Source: Bacteroidales bacterium
Lineage (GTDB): Bacteria > Bacteroidota > Bacteroidia > Bacteroidales > VadinHA17
DNA: 5,548 nucleotides
Assembly: GCA_031285575.1 (NCBI GenBank)
Contig: JAITVX010000111.1
Span: forward strand, 1-5,548
Reading direction: 5' to 3'
Part shown: positions 1 to 5,344 of the stretch, piece by piece
How positions within the stretch are numbered: the stretch's first letter is position 1
How the letters are laid out: each line of letters begins with the position of its first letter
Made by a program: the position numbers and the translations under genes
Notes under the pieces: generated by a model
Told to the model about the DNA's origin: nothing
What the model saw: only the letters and a program-made list of their open reading frames with translations
Databases searched by the model: none

Positions 1-1
1 C

Positions 2-310
2 AAAATATCAACCCTCACGCAGGGTATGTTCGTAGGAGCTATCAGCGACAACTTCGATGAGCGCATCGAGCAGAAGATTTTCCACGCCGAGATAGTCGTG
101 AGCAATGCAAAGGTAGCCGCCGAAACGAAAGCATACGAGAAACTGCCTGTTGTGGCGGACTTCACGGATGAGAACGGCAACGACACCATGCAGGAAATGA
201 TTGACTGGAACTACAATCAAATCAAAGCCGATGTGAAGCAGATAGTCGCCGATGAATTGAAAAAGATAGTCGATAACCCTGATTTACAGCATCTGATTAA
301 AAAGAAGTAG
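2..310 (+). CDS. mobC: MobC-like conjugative coupling protein, C-terminal part (5' end outside window)
   Basis: The reading frame is open to the left edge of the window, so only the last 102 residues are seen; the first ATG at 26 is internal. The segment QGMFVGAISDNFDERIEQKI, followed by an FHAEIVVSNAKVA stretch, resembles the C-terminus of the Bacteroides conjugative-transposon MobC/TraG-like proteins. These are VirD4-type coupling ATPases of roughly 650 residues that bring the relaxase-DNA complex to the type IV secretion channel at the inner membrane. The end is Lys-rich (HLIKKK) and stops at TAG. The Walker motifs would lie outside the window. Codons are richer in G+C than in the superoxide reductase gene that follows, which suits an acquired element. 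No conjugation gene follows it; a tRNA comes next, so this is the edge of the element or a truncation point. Family assignment is from memory of the family's C-terminus and is fairly sure; the exact name is less so. Confidence 0.7.
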   Translation, partial: KISTLTQGMFVGAISDNFDERIEQKIFHAEIVVSNAKVAAETKAYEKLPVVADFTDENGNDTMQEMIDWNYNQIKADVKQIVADELKKIVDNPDLQHLIKKK

Positions 311-379
311 TAAAAGAAAGAGTAAGTAAGGTTACTACATCCCTCCCCTCAAACATACATATTGATGCAATTGCTAAAA

Positions 380-433
380 AAACGCCTCACAAAAGCTTTA
401 ATCGATCATTTATGTGGCGGTTTAATTTTTTTT
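380..433 (+). terminator. Possible terminator after the mobC fragment
   Basis: An imperfect stem pairs AAACGCC (about 380-386) plus a few following bases with TGTGGCGGTTT (413-423), with small bulges and a long AT-rich loop. A run of eight T follows (426-433). The arrangement is that of a rho-independent terminator for the plus strand, about 70 nt after the mobC stop codon. The bulges and large loop make it a weak call. Confidence 0.35.
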
Positions 434-448
434 ACGGATAATCTTTTG

Positions 449-520
<72 letters not shown>

Positions 521-530
521 ATTTGCGGTG

Positions 531-561
531 TAAAGTTAATCCAGATATTTTAATTACCAAA
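531..561 (-). promoter_or_regulatory. Promoter of tRNA-fMet (Bacteroidetes type)
   Basis: On the minus strand TTTG (561-558) is separated by 19 nt from TAACTTTA (538-531). This matches the Bacteroidetes primary sigma factor consensus TTTG-N19-21-TAnnTTTG except for the last base. Transcription would start about 5 nt before the mature tRNA, which fits a tRNA leader. Confidence 0.6.
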
Positions 562-576
562 ATATTTAGGCATTAT

Positions 577-609
577 TTTATAATGCTTATTCTATTTTTA
601 TTAAATTTG
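577..609 (+). promoter_or_regulatory. Promoter of the superoxide reductase gene
   Basis: TAAATTTG (602-609) matches the Bacteroidetes -7 consensus TAnnTTTG at all fixed positions. A -33-like TTTA (577-580) lies 21 nt upstream. The start codon at 652 is 42 nt further on through AT-rich sequence without a Shine-Dalgarno motif, as is usual in this phylum. The promoter runs divergently from that of the tRNA. Confidence 0.5.
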
Positions 610-651
610 CAATGTTATTTTAATTAGTTAATCATTAATACATAATTAATT

Positions 652-1035
652 ATGCCAAGAGTTTTCCAAGCTATTGAAATTGAAAAAGAAGATAAAGAAG
701 CTAAGCGCGATTATCTTGACAGGCACATGCCTCATGTTATTTGTCCTGACGAAGTAAGAAAGGGTGAAAGATTTGAAGTAAAAATCCGTCTTGGAAATAA
801 CTATACACACCCTGACAGCGATGATCATTTTATCAACATTCTTCAACTGTGGAATAGGGAAGTTCTGCTTGCAGAAGCCAGATATGTGGCAGGTGTTTAT
901 GCTCATAAGCCAAATCATTCGGAAGTAAGCTTTTATATTGTAGCTCCAGAAATATCCATGAATTTTTCAGCTATGGCAGTATGTACCAAACATGGCTTGT
1001 GGCAAAGCGAAGACAAACCGGTAAAGGTGCTTTGA
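652..1035 (+). CDS. Superoxide reductase, class II (neelaredoxin / desulfoferrodoxin centre II type)
   Basis: This 127-residue protein would reduce superoxide to hydrogen peroxide in the cytoplasm, with electrons usually supplied by rubredoxin. It lacks the N-terminal Cys4 desulforedoxin domain of desulfoferrodoxin and consists only of the catalytic Ig-like fold. All five iron ligands are in place: His25 (RHMP), His53 (YTHP), His59 (DDHF), Cys111 and His114 (AVCTKHG), giving the Fe(His)4Cys centre. The start at 652 follows an in-frame TAA at 643-645. The usual Glu-Lys before the first ligand His is replaced by Asp23-Arg24. The first 20 or so residues are highly charged (EIEKEDKEAKRD). It stands alone, with its own promoter, between the tRNA and a long non-coding stretch. 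Its codons are clearly richer in A+T than those of the kor operon. The family call is firm; activity with the Asp-Arg variant is inferred. Confidence 0.9.
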   Translation: MPRVFQAIEIEKEDKEAKRDYLDRHMPHVICPDEVRKGERFEVKIRLGNNYTHPDSDDHFINILQLWNREVLLAEARYVAGVYAHKPNHSEVSFYIVAPEISMNFSAMAVCTKHGLWQSEDKPVKVL

Positions 1036-1485
1036 GTTTTGTTAACTACGAAATTGTGTGCAGTAAAATGCATGCTATGGCACATATCGCTATGTAGGTA
1101 GTATAAAAAAGATGGATAACAATTACACATAAACGCCAGATAGTCGAAAAACGGTTACTGTATAATAATACCGGATTTTTTATATCTTTGAAGTAGTCAG
1201 GAGATAAATTACTGATTGTAAGATTGATAAAAGTCCGTCATGAGATGACGGGCAACGGATAAGTAAGGCGTAAAGTGTTCAGATTCACTTTGTTTTTCAC
1301 GCTTTTCAAAAGGACTCTGTTGCTTCGACAAAGATAAGATTTCTTTGTGGAAGAACCGCATAACGGGATAAAGATAAGCCGCATCGTTCATTCAGTTCGA
1401 TTTCGTCAGCCTATTTTTTACCATTGTCCTTATCCGGGTCTTTGTACTTTAATATTTGAAATGCCTGCTTATATTTTGTGAGGTG
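1036..1485. other. Long intergenic stretch: weak hairpins and possible coding scraps, no supported gene
   Basis: No frame here shows a recognisable family. Visible items are: a small hairpin ACATA-TCGC-TATGT at 1082-1095; a plus-strand TATCTTTG matching the -7 consensus at 1183-1190 but with no -33 box and no gene after it; and a perfect 7-bp hairpin CCGTCAT-GAG-ATGACGG at 1235-1251. On the minus strand a 60-codon frame runs from 1391 to 1209. It starts directly after a stop codon, has no ribosome binding site and resembles nothing I know. A minus-strand frame ending in TAG at 1413-1411 reads KYKQAFQILKYKDPDKDNGK, which looks like a protein C-terminus cut off by the repeat element that begins at 1486. 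Confidence 0.5.
1147..1181 (+). terminator. Possible terminator downstream of superoxide reductase
   Basis: AAAAACGGT (1147-1155 region) can pair with ACCG and, after a GA bulge, TTTTT (to about 1181) around an AT-rich loop, ending in six T. It lies about 110 nt after the superoxide reductase stop codon. Only four pairs are G-C-rich, so this is a weak call. Confidence 0.3.
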
Positions 1486-1660
1486 GAGTTCCTAACTTAG
1501 CCCGCACAAAAAGTTAAGATAAGAATGTAAATTTTAACTTTGAAAAATGGGTACAACAAAATCAGACGGCACAAAGCGCTCGACAATATGACAATAGACG
1601 AGTTTTGGAAGCTAAACAAAAAAAGTGCTTAACTTTTTGTGCAGAGAAAGTTTGGAACTC
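1486..1660. repeat. MITE-like element, 175 bp, with 33-bp imperfect terminal inverted repeats
   Basis: The left end has GAGTTCCTAACTT (1486-1498), five unmatched bases, then GCACAAAAAGTTAAG (1504-1518). The right end is the symmetric reverse complement: CTTAACTTTTTGTGC (1628-1642), five bases, then AAGTTTGGAACTC (1648-1660). Over 33 positions 28 pair; four of the five mismatches lie in the 5-base spacer. The ~110-bp interior has no transposase. It carries a TAACTTTG promoter-like box (1535-1542) and two tiny frames overlapping as ATGA: 1547-1591 (14 residues) and 1588-1632 (14 residues, MTIDEFWKLNKKSA). No clear target-site duplication flanks it (AGGTG on the left, AAGAA on the right). Size and symmetry fit a miniature inverted-repeat transposable element moved in trans; the parent family is not identified. 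A large RNA hairpin of another function is the alternative. Confidence 0.6.
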
Positions 1661-1688
1661 AAGAATCCAATTAATACCCTATTATCAC

Positions 1689-1716
1689 GGATGTTACCAT
1701 CCAAAGCACAAAGTTA
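1689..1716 (-). promoter_or_regulatory. Possible minus-strand promoter box and small hairpin past korC
   Basis: TAACTTTG (1716-1709 on the minus strand) matches the -7 consensus, but no -33 box is seen. Seven nt further along comes a perfect 5-bp hairpin GGATG-GTAA-CATCC (1702-1689), with a GNRA-type loop when read on the minus strand. Nothing downstream on this strand is a convincing gene, so this may be a remnant leader. Confidence 0.2.
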
Positions 1717-1738
1717 CGCAAAAATTTGATGACTTTAT

Positions 1739-1761
1739 GCCGAAGTCTGGAGGCTTCAGGC
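1739..1761 (-). terminator. Weak terminator candidate at the end of the kor operon
   Basis: Read on the minus strand, GCCTGAAG pairs with CTTCGGC around the loop CCTCCAGA, with one bulged T. The stem overlaps the last codons and stop of korC. A TTTTT run follows only after about 15 nt, so the structure is not a classic intrinsic terminator. Confidence 0.25.
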
Positions 1762-2310
1762 CTGTTTGGGCACTTCCGCAATAATATCCCGGCCTCTCAG
1801 CAGTGCCTGTTCGTTAACTGGGATGAGGTTGTGGCGGCGTTCGGGCAGTGATACCCTGAGACCTTTTACTGTGTTCTCGTGTTTTATTACGGGTTTCACT
1901 TTAAGGTATCCGCCGAGCACAATCATGTTGAATATTTGAGGGTTGTTCATCCTGGCGGCTTCGTCCGTGGCATCGATGCGGTATGTGGTTATGTCTTTCC
2001 GCGAGGGTGGGCGGGTTATTCCCTTGCTGTCGTAGATGAGTATGCCGCCGGGCTTTACGAATACTTCAAACTTATCAAGCGACTGCTGGTTGAGTATTAT
2101 GGCGGTGTCGAAGTAGCGGAGTATGGGCGAGCTTATTTTTTCGGAGCTGATGATGACGGTAACGTTTGCCGTGCCGCCGCGCATTTCGGGGCCGTAGGCC
2201 GGTATCCAGCTTACTTCCATGTCTTGCATTACGGCCGAGTAGGCCATTATTTTACCCATCGAGAGGACTCCCTGTCCTCCAAAGCCTGCAATTATAATTT
2301 CTTCTGTCAT
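1756..2310 (-). CDS. korC: 2-oxoacid:ferredoxin oxidoreductase, gamma subunit
   Basis: This 184-residue protein is the gamma (POR/KOR catalytic gamma-domain) subunit, which packs against the alpha and beta chains of the oxidoreductase. The N-terminus MTEEIIIAGFGGQGVLSMGK holds the family's AGxGGQG loop. The segment SWIPAYGPEMRGGTANVTV is the other hallmark, and the length is normal for the family. The frame is open for 39 codons upstream of this Met, but that stretch is Pro/Arg-rich, overlaps korB and has no family resemblance. The ATG at 2310 lies 8 nt past the korB stop and is the sensible start. It is the last gene of the operon. The gene shares the higher G+C of its neighbours. Confidence 0.93.
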   Translation of the reverse strand: MTEEIIIAGFGGQGVLSMGKIMAYSAVMQDMEVSWIPAYGPEMRGGTANVTVIISSEKISSPILRYFDTAIILNQQSLDKFEVFVKPGGILIYDSKGITRPPSRKDITTYRIDATDEAARMNNPQIFNMIVLGGYLKVKPVIKHENTVKGLRVSLPERRHNLIPVNEQALLRGRDIIAEVPKQA

Positions 2311-2318
2311 AGGTAGCG

Positions 2319-3113
2319 TTATTGGTTGGTGTTTTCGCCGGCGGGTGTTTTGAGGTCCCCGAGGGGGTAGTAGGGTAGCATGTTTTCTTCCATCCACTTG
2401 ATAGATTCCACGGGGGTCATTTTCCATCCTGAGGGGCAGTTTGATACTATTTCAATAAAGCATAAGCCTCTGTTGAGGCTCTGGTATTCCATAGCCCTGC
2501 GCATTGCCTTTTTTGTTTTCCGCACGGCGGCGGGTGTGTGCACGCTTTGGCGGGTAACGTAGTATGTGCCGGGGAGGGTGGCTGCAATGTCGGTTATTTT
2601 GAGCGGGTAGCCCATTGTTTGCACGTTTCTGCCGCGTGGCGATGTTGACGATTTCATTCCGGGTATGGTGGTGGGGGCCATCTGTCCGCCGGTCATGCCG
2701 TAAATGCCGTTATTGATGTATATTATCAGTATGTTTTCGCCCCGGTTGCAGGCGTGTATTGTTTCCGATGTTCCTATGGCTGCGAGGTCGCCGTCGCCTT
2801 GGTATGTGAAGACAAATCGGTCGGGCAACAGTCTTTTTATTCCTGTTGCCACGGCGGGTGCGCGTCCATGGGCTGCCTGCTGGAAATCGATATCCATAAA
2901 TGCGTATAGCAGCACCGAGCATCCTACGGGCGAAACACCAACGGTTTGCTTCTGCAGACCGAGTTCTTCTATCAGTTCGGCCAGTATGCGGGTTACAGTG
3001 CCGTGTCCGCAGCCCGGGCAGTATGTAAACGTTTTGTCGAGAAGCAGCGACGATTTTTTATATACCAGGTTTTCGGGTTTAACGATTTCCTGCATGTTGC
3101 ATGTTTCTTCCAT
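2319..3113 (-). CDS. korB: 2-oxoacid:ferredoxin oxidoreductase, beta (TPP-binding) subunit
   Basis: This 264-residue subunit binds thiamine pyrophosphate and carries out decarboxylation of the 2-oxoacid. The TPP/Mg site is clear: GDGD at residues 106-109, then NNGIYGMTGGQ at 134-144. CPGCGHG (32-38), Cys65 (SPVGCS) and Cys226 (NCPSGW) occupy the places where pyruvate:ferredoxin oxidoreductases hold the proximal 4Fe-4S cluster; that assignment is by analogy. HGRAPAVATG (82-91) is also characteristic. The start at 3113 is one base after the alpha-subunit stop, suggesting coupled translation. Met7 (3095) is an alternative start and would give MQEIVKPENLVYKK, which aligns well with relatives. The C-terminus is complete at TAA. 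Substrate cannot be read from the sequence: 2-oxoglutarate and branched-chain 2-oxoacids are the main options. Confidence 0.94.
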   Translation of the reverse strand: MEETCNMQEIVKPENLVYKKSSLLLDKTFTYCPGCGHGTVTRILAELIEELGLQKQTVGVSPVGCSVLLYAFMDIDFQQAAHGRAPAVATGIKRLLPDRFVFTYQGDGDLAAIGTSETIHACNRGENILIIYINNGIYGMTGGQMAPTTIPGMKSSTSPRGRNVQTMGYPLKITDIAATLPGTYYVTRQSVHTPAAVRKTKKAMRRAMEYQSLNRGLCFIEIVSNCPSGWKMTPVESIKWMEENMLPYYPLGDLKTPAGENTNQ

Positions 3114-3114
3114 T

Positions 3115-4188
3115 TCAGTTTTGTTCTGTAAAAAATATTTTTAACTTTTCAACCACTTCTTCGGGGGTGGCTACTATGCCGCCCATGCGTCCGAAGTGTT
3201 TTACCGGCTTCTGGCCGTTCACGGCAAGAGCTACGTCTTCAACCATTTGCCCGGCGCTCATTTCAACTGAAAGTATTCCCTTTACTCTGCCGGCCAGTTC
3301 GTTTATTTTTGCAGACGGAAAGGGGAAGAGGGTGATGGGGCGCAGCAGTCCGGCCTTTATTCCGATGCTACGGGCTATCTGAACCGATTTTTTGCATATC
3401 CTTGCGCTTGTTCCGTAGGCAACAAACAGGTAATCGGCGTCAGTGCAAAGGTATTCTTCAAACCGTACTTCGTGCTGTTTTATCAGGTCGTATTTCTCAA
3501 CAAGTTTCAGGTTGAAGCGTTCCTGGCTGTCGGGGTCGAGGTCAACAGATGTAATGATATTGCTCTTTGCCCTGCTTCCCTTTCCGACGGTAGCCCATGG
3601 CTCGGTTTCCGGCGAGCGTGGTTTCTGGGGGTTGAGATATACTTTTTCCATCATCTGCCCTATTGCTCCGTCGGAGAGCACGAGAACGGGGTTGCGGTAT
3701 TTGAATGCAAGGTCGAAACCGAGTTCTACGAAGTCGGCCATTTCCTGAACCGACGCCGGGGCAAGCACCATAAGATGGTAGTCGCCGTGCCCGCCTCCCT
3801 TTACCGACTGGAAATAGTCAGCCTGTGCCGGCTGTATTGTTCCGAGCCCCGGGCCGCCGCGTGCAACGTTTACTATGAGGCATGGCAATTCGGCTCCGGC
3901 CATGTATGATATGCCTTCCTGCTTGAGGCTTATTCCGGGCGAAGATGATGAGGTCATCACTTTTTTGCCGCATCCGGCTCCGCCGTAAACCATGTTTATA
4001 GCTGCAATTTCGCTTTCGGCCTGAAGCGTAACCATTCCGCTCCGGCTGAAGGAGTCAGTTTTCATGAGGTATTCCATTATTTCGCTCTGCGGAGTGATGG
4101 GATATCCGAAGTAGCCGTCAACGCCCGCTCTTATTGCGGCTTCGGCCATGGCTTCGTTGCCTTTCATTAGCTTTAGTTCTCTTTCCAT
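3115..4188 (-). CDS. vorB: 2-oxoacid:ferredoxin oxidoreductase, alpha subunit (VorB/KorA)
   Basis: This 357-residue chain is the alpha subunit, carrying the PFOR domain I/II-type pyrimidine-binding fold and the transketolase C-terminal-like domain. The N-terminus LKLMKGNEAMAEAAIRAG is followed by GYFGYPITPQSEI, the family signature that lines the active site. Further along are TSSSSPGISLKQEGISYMAG and ARGGPGLGTIQPAQADYFQ. Near the C-terminus come LRPITLFPFP, VEMSAGQMVEDV and GRMGG. The length of about 355 and the overall pattern match proteins labelled VorB (2-ketoisovalerate:ferredoxin oxidoreductase) better than the longer fused KorA chains. Bacteroidales copies are also called korA, and the true substrate is open. 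The ATG at 4188 is 6 nt past the ferredoxin stop; Met8 is a less likely start. It catalyses 2-oxoacid + CoA + oxidised ferredoxin to acyl-CoA + CO2 + reduced ferredoxin together with its neighbours. Confidence 0.93.
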   Translation of the reverse strand: MERELKLMKGNEAMAEAAIRAGVDGYFGYPITPQSEIMEYLMKTDSFSRSGMVTLQAESEIAAINMVYGGAGCGKKVMTSSSSPGISLKQEGISYMAGAELPCLIVNVARGGPGLGTIQPAQADYFQSVKGGGHGDYHLMVLAPASVQEMADFVELGFDLAFKYRNPVLVLSDGAIGQMMEKVYLNPQKPRSPETEPWATVGKGSRAKSNIITSVDLDPDSQERFNLKLVEKYDLIKQHEVRFEEYLCTDADYLFVAYGTSARICKKSVQIARSIGIKAGLLRPITLFPFPSAKINELAGRVKGILSVEMSAGQMVEDVALAVNGQKPVKHFGRMGGIVATPEEVVEKLKIFFTEQN

Positions 4189-4194
4189 CGGGAT

Positions 4195-4419
4195 CTAAAT
4201 TTTTGCTTTATAAACTGTAATAACTCCGTCGGGGCAAACGATGGCGCAGTTTGCGCATCCGGTGCACTGTTCGTGTTTTGCGGGATAAGCATAGTGATAG
4301 CCTTTTTCATTAAGTTCTTTTGCCGCATCAATAACTTTTGAAGGGCACGAAGCAATGCACAGTTCGCACCCTTTACATTTTTCAGTATCAATTACTATGT
4401 TACCTTTTATTTTTGCCAT
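4195..4419 (-). CDS. korD: Dicluster 4Fe-4S ferredoxin subunit (delta) of 2-oxoacid:ferredoxin oxidoreductase
   Basis: This 74-residue protein has two classic 4Fe-4S motifs: Cys15-x2-Cys18-x2-Cys21-x3-Cys25-Pro and Cys52-x2-Cys55-x2-Cys58-x3-Cys62-Pro. All eight ligands are present, so both clusters should be [4Fe-4S]. It has no signal peptide or membrane segment. As the first gene of the operon it is the delta subunit, which carries electrons from the TPP/Fe-S core to soluble ferredoxin. The 26-residue linker between the motifs (EKGYHYAYPAKHEQ region) resembles that of KorD/VorC subunits rather than free clostridial ferredoxins. The start ATG at 4419 follows an AT-rich leader without a Shine-Dalgarno motif. 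Confidence 0.93.
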   Translation of the reverse strand: MAKIKGNIVIDTEKCKGCELCIASCPSKVIDAAKELNEKGYHYAYPAKHEQCTGCANCAIVCPDGVITVYKAKI

Positions 4420-4458
4420 CTGTGATATGATTATACAAATTGACTGTTGAATGCTTCA

Positions 4459-4472
4459 GCGTTAATAAACGC
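4459..4472. promoter_or_regulatory. Palindrome at the kor operon transcription start (operator candidate)
   Basis: GCGTT-AATA-AACGC is a perfect 5-bp inverted repeat that begins 1 nt past the -7 box and covers the predicted +1. Its position is right for a repressor site, or for a hairpin at the 5' end of the leader. No regulator gene is in the window, so the role is inferred. Confidence 0.3.
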
Positions 4473-4473
4473 A

Positions 4474-4506
4474 CAAATGTATAAAATATATGGAATTCTT
4501 GCGAAA
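4474..4506 (-). promoter_or_regulatory. Promoter of the korD-vorB-korB-korC operon
   Basis: On the minus strand TACATTTG (4481-4474) matches TAnnTTTG at every fixed position. TTTC (4506-4503) lies 21 nt upstream as the -33-like box. Transcription would start near 4467, giving a leader of about 48 nt before korD. A second, poorer box, TCAATTTG, lies closer to the gene. Confidence 0.55.
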
Positions 4507-4540
4507 TGTTTTTTCGTTTTGAACATGATAGCCGTGCATG

Positions 4541-4561
4541 TCTTTGCTTTGTTTGCAAAGA
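4541..4561. repeat. Perfect 7-bp inverted repeat between the kor promoter and the IS remnant
   Basis: TCTTTGC (4541-4547) and GCAAAGA (4555-4561) flank a 7-nt loop, TTTGTTT. A short T run follows on the plus strand (4568-4572). It may be a terminator left from an earlier gene, or part of the left end of the insertion sequence. The IS terminal inverted repeat cannot be defined because the right end is missing. Confidence 0.35.
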
Positions 4562-4609
4562 GCAGACTTTTTCGGAAAATAGTTTAGCTAAAAATTCATT
4601 CTTTGTATT

Positions 4610-5344
4610 ATGTTTTACAATGATATAAAAAAATTGAGTTTGCCTCAGTTCAAACGATTAACAGGCATTGAACAGGAAGTATTTGAACAGATGCTTGAGG
4701 TATTGAATGAAACCAAAGCCGTTTTAAGAAAGCATCCGGGCACAGGAACGCCTCCAAAATTGAGTCATGCAGACAAACTGCTGCTGTTGCTAATGTATTA
4801 TCGGTATACCGTACCAAGTTTCATATCGGAATAATATACGGAATCTCAGAAAGCCGTGTTTGCGAGATAATTAAAGAAACAGAAGGTATTTTGATTAATG
4901 ATTCCCGCTTCCATTTGCCGGGTAAGAAATCATTGCTGAAAGAAGAAAATCATTTTGAAGTTGTGTTGACAGATGTCAAGGAAAGTCCGGTTGAGCGTCC
5001 TGGAAAAAGCAGCGGTTGAATTATTCGGGTAAAAAAAAACGGCACACTCAAAAGACACAAATTGTTGCAGATAGGGTAAGCCGGAAAATACTCTGTACGG
5101 CTTTTGACAAAGGTCGCAACCATGATTTCAAGCTGTTCAAGGACAGCAAAGTTTATCTGAAAAAAGAATCAAAATGTTTGGTTGATACAGGTTATCCTGG
5201 GATAAGGAAGATTCATGGCAATAGTGTGCATCCCAGGAAAAAGATGAAGAAGCAACTACTGACAAAAGAGAACAGGATGCAAAATCAACGGATATCATCT
5301 GTGAGAATAACCATTGAAAATATCATTCGAGGTGTTGTAGTATA
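4610..5344 (+). pseudogene. IS5-family (ISL2-like) transposase, frameshifted and 3'-truncated
   Basis: Three frames join into one DDE transposase. Frame A (4610 to about 4804) gives the N-terminal helix-turn-helix part ending LLLLLMYYR. Frame B (about 4808 to 5004) continues FHIGIIYGISESRVCEIIKE and DVKESPVERP. Frame C (about 5007 on) gives KQRLNYSGKKKRHTQKTQIV through IENIIRG. Two single-base deletions explain the breaks: one within 4804-4808 and one in the A run at 5004-5008. The acidic residues expected for catalysis are still visible: the Asp of LTDV, the Asp of VDTGYPGI and the Glu of IENII. The family's last 40 or so residues (RNRRKRFGL-type end) are absent, because a group II intron starts at 5345. 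The reading stops at a TAG formed across that junction. The protein cannot be functional as it stands. Its left terminal repeat is not recognised. Confidence 0.85.

Noticed and set aside
1209..1391. 60-codon minus-strand frame in the long intergenic region
   Set aside because: No ribosome binding site, no well-placed promoter, no recognised family, and it starts right after a stop codon. Kept only as part of the intergenic description.
1879..2316. Long plus-strand frame opposite korC (145 codons), and similar frames opposite korB, vorB and superoxide reductase
   Set aside because: Antisense shadows of well-supported genes with conserved motifs; the shadow translations resemble no family.
2311..2427. 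39-codon upstream extension of korC to an ATG at 2427
   Set aside because: It overlaps korB, has a Pro/Arg-rich sequence unlike the family, and the internal ATG at 2310 gives the normal N-terminus 8 nt after the korB stop.
4173..4391. 72-codon minus-strand frame overlapping the ferredoxin gene
   Set aside because: A shifted frame of korD; the real frame has two perfect 4Fe-4S motifs.
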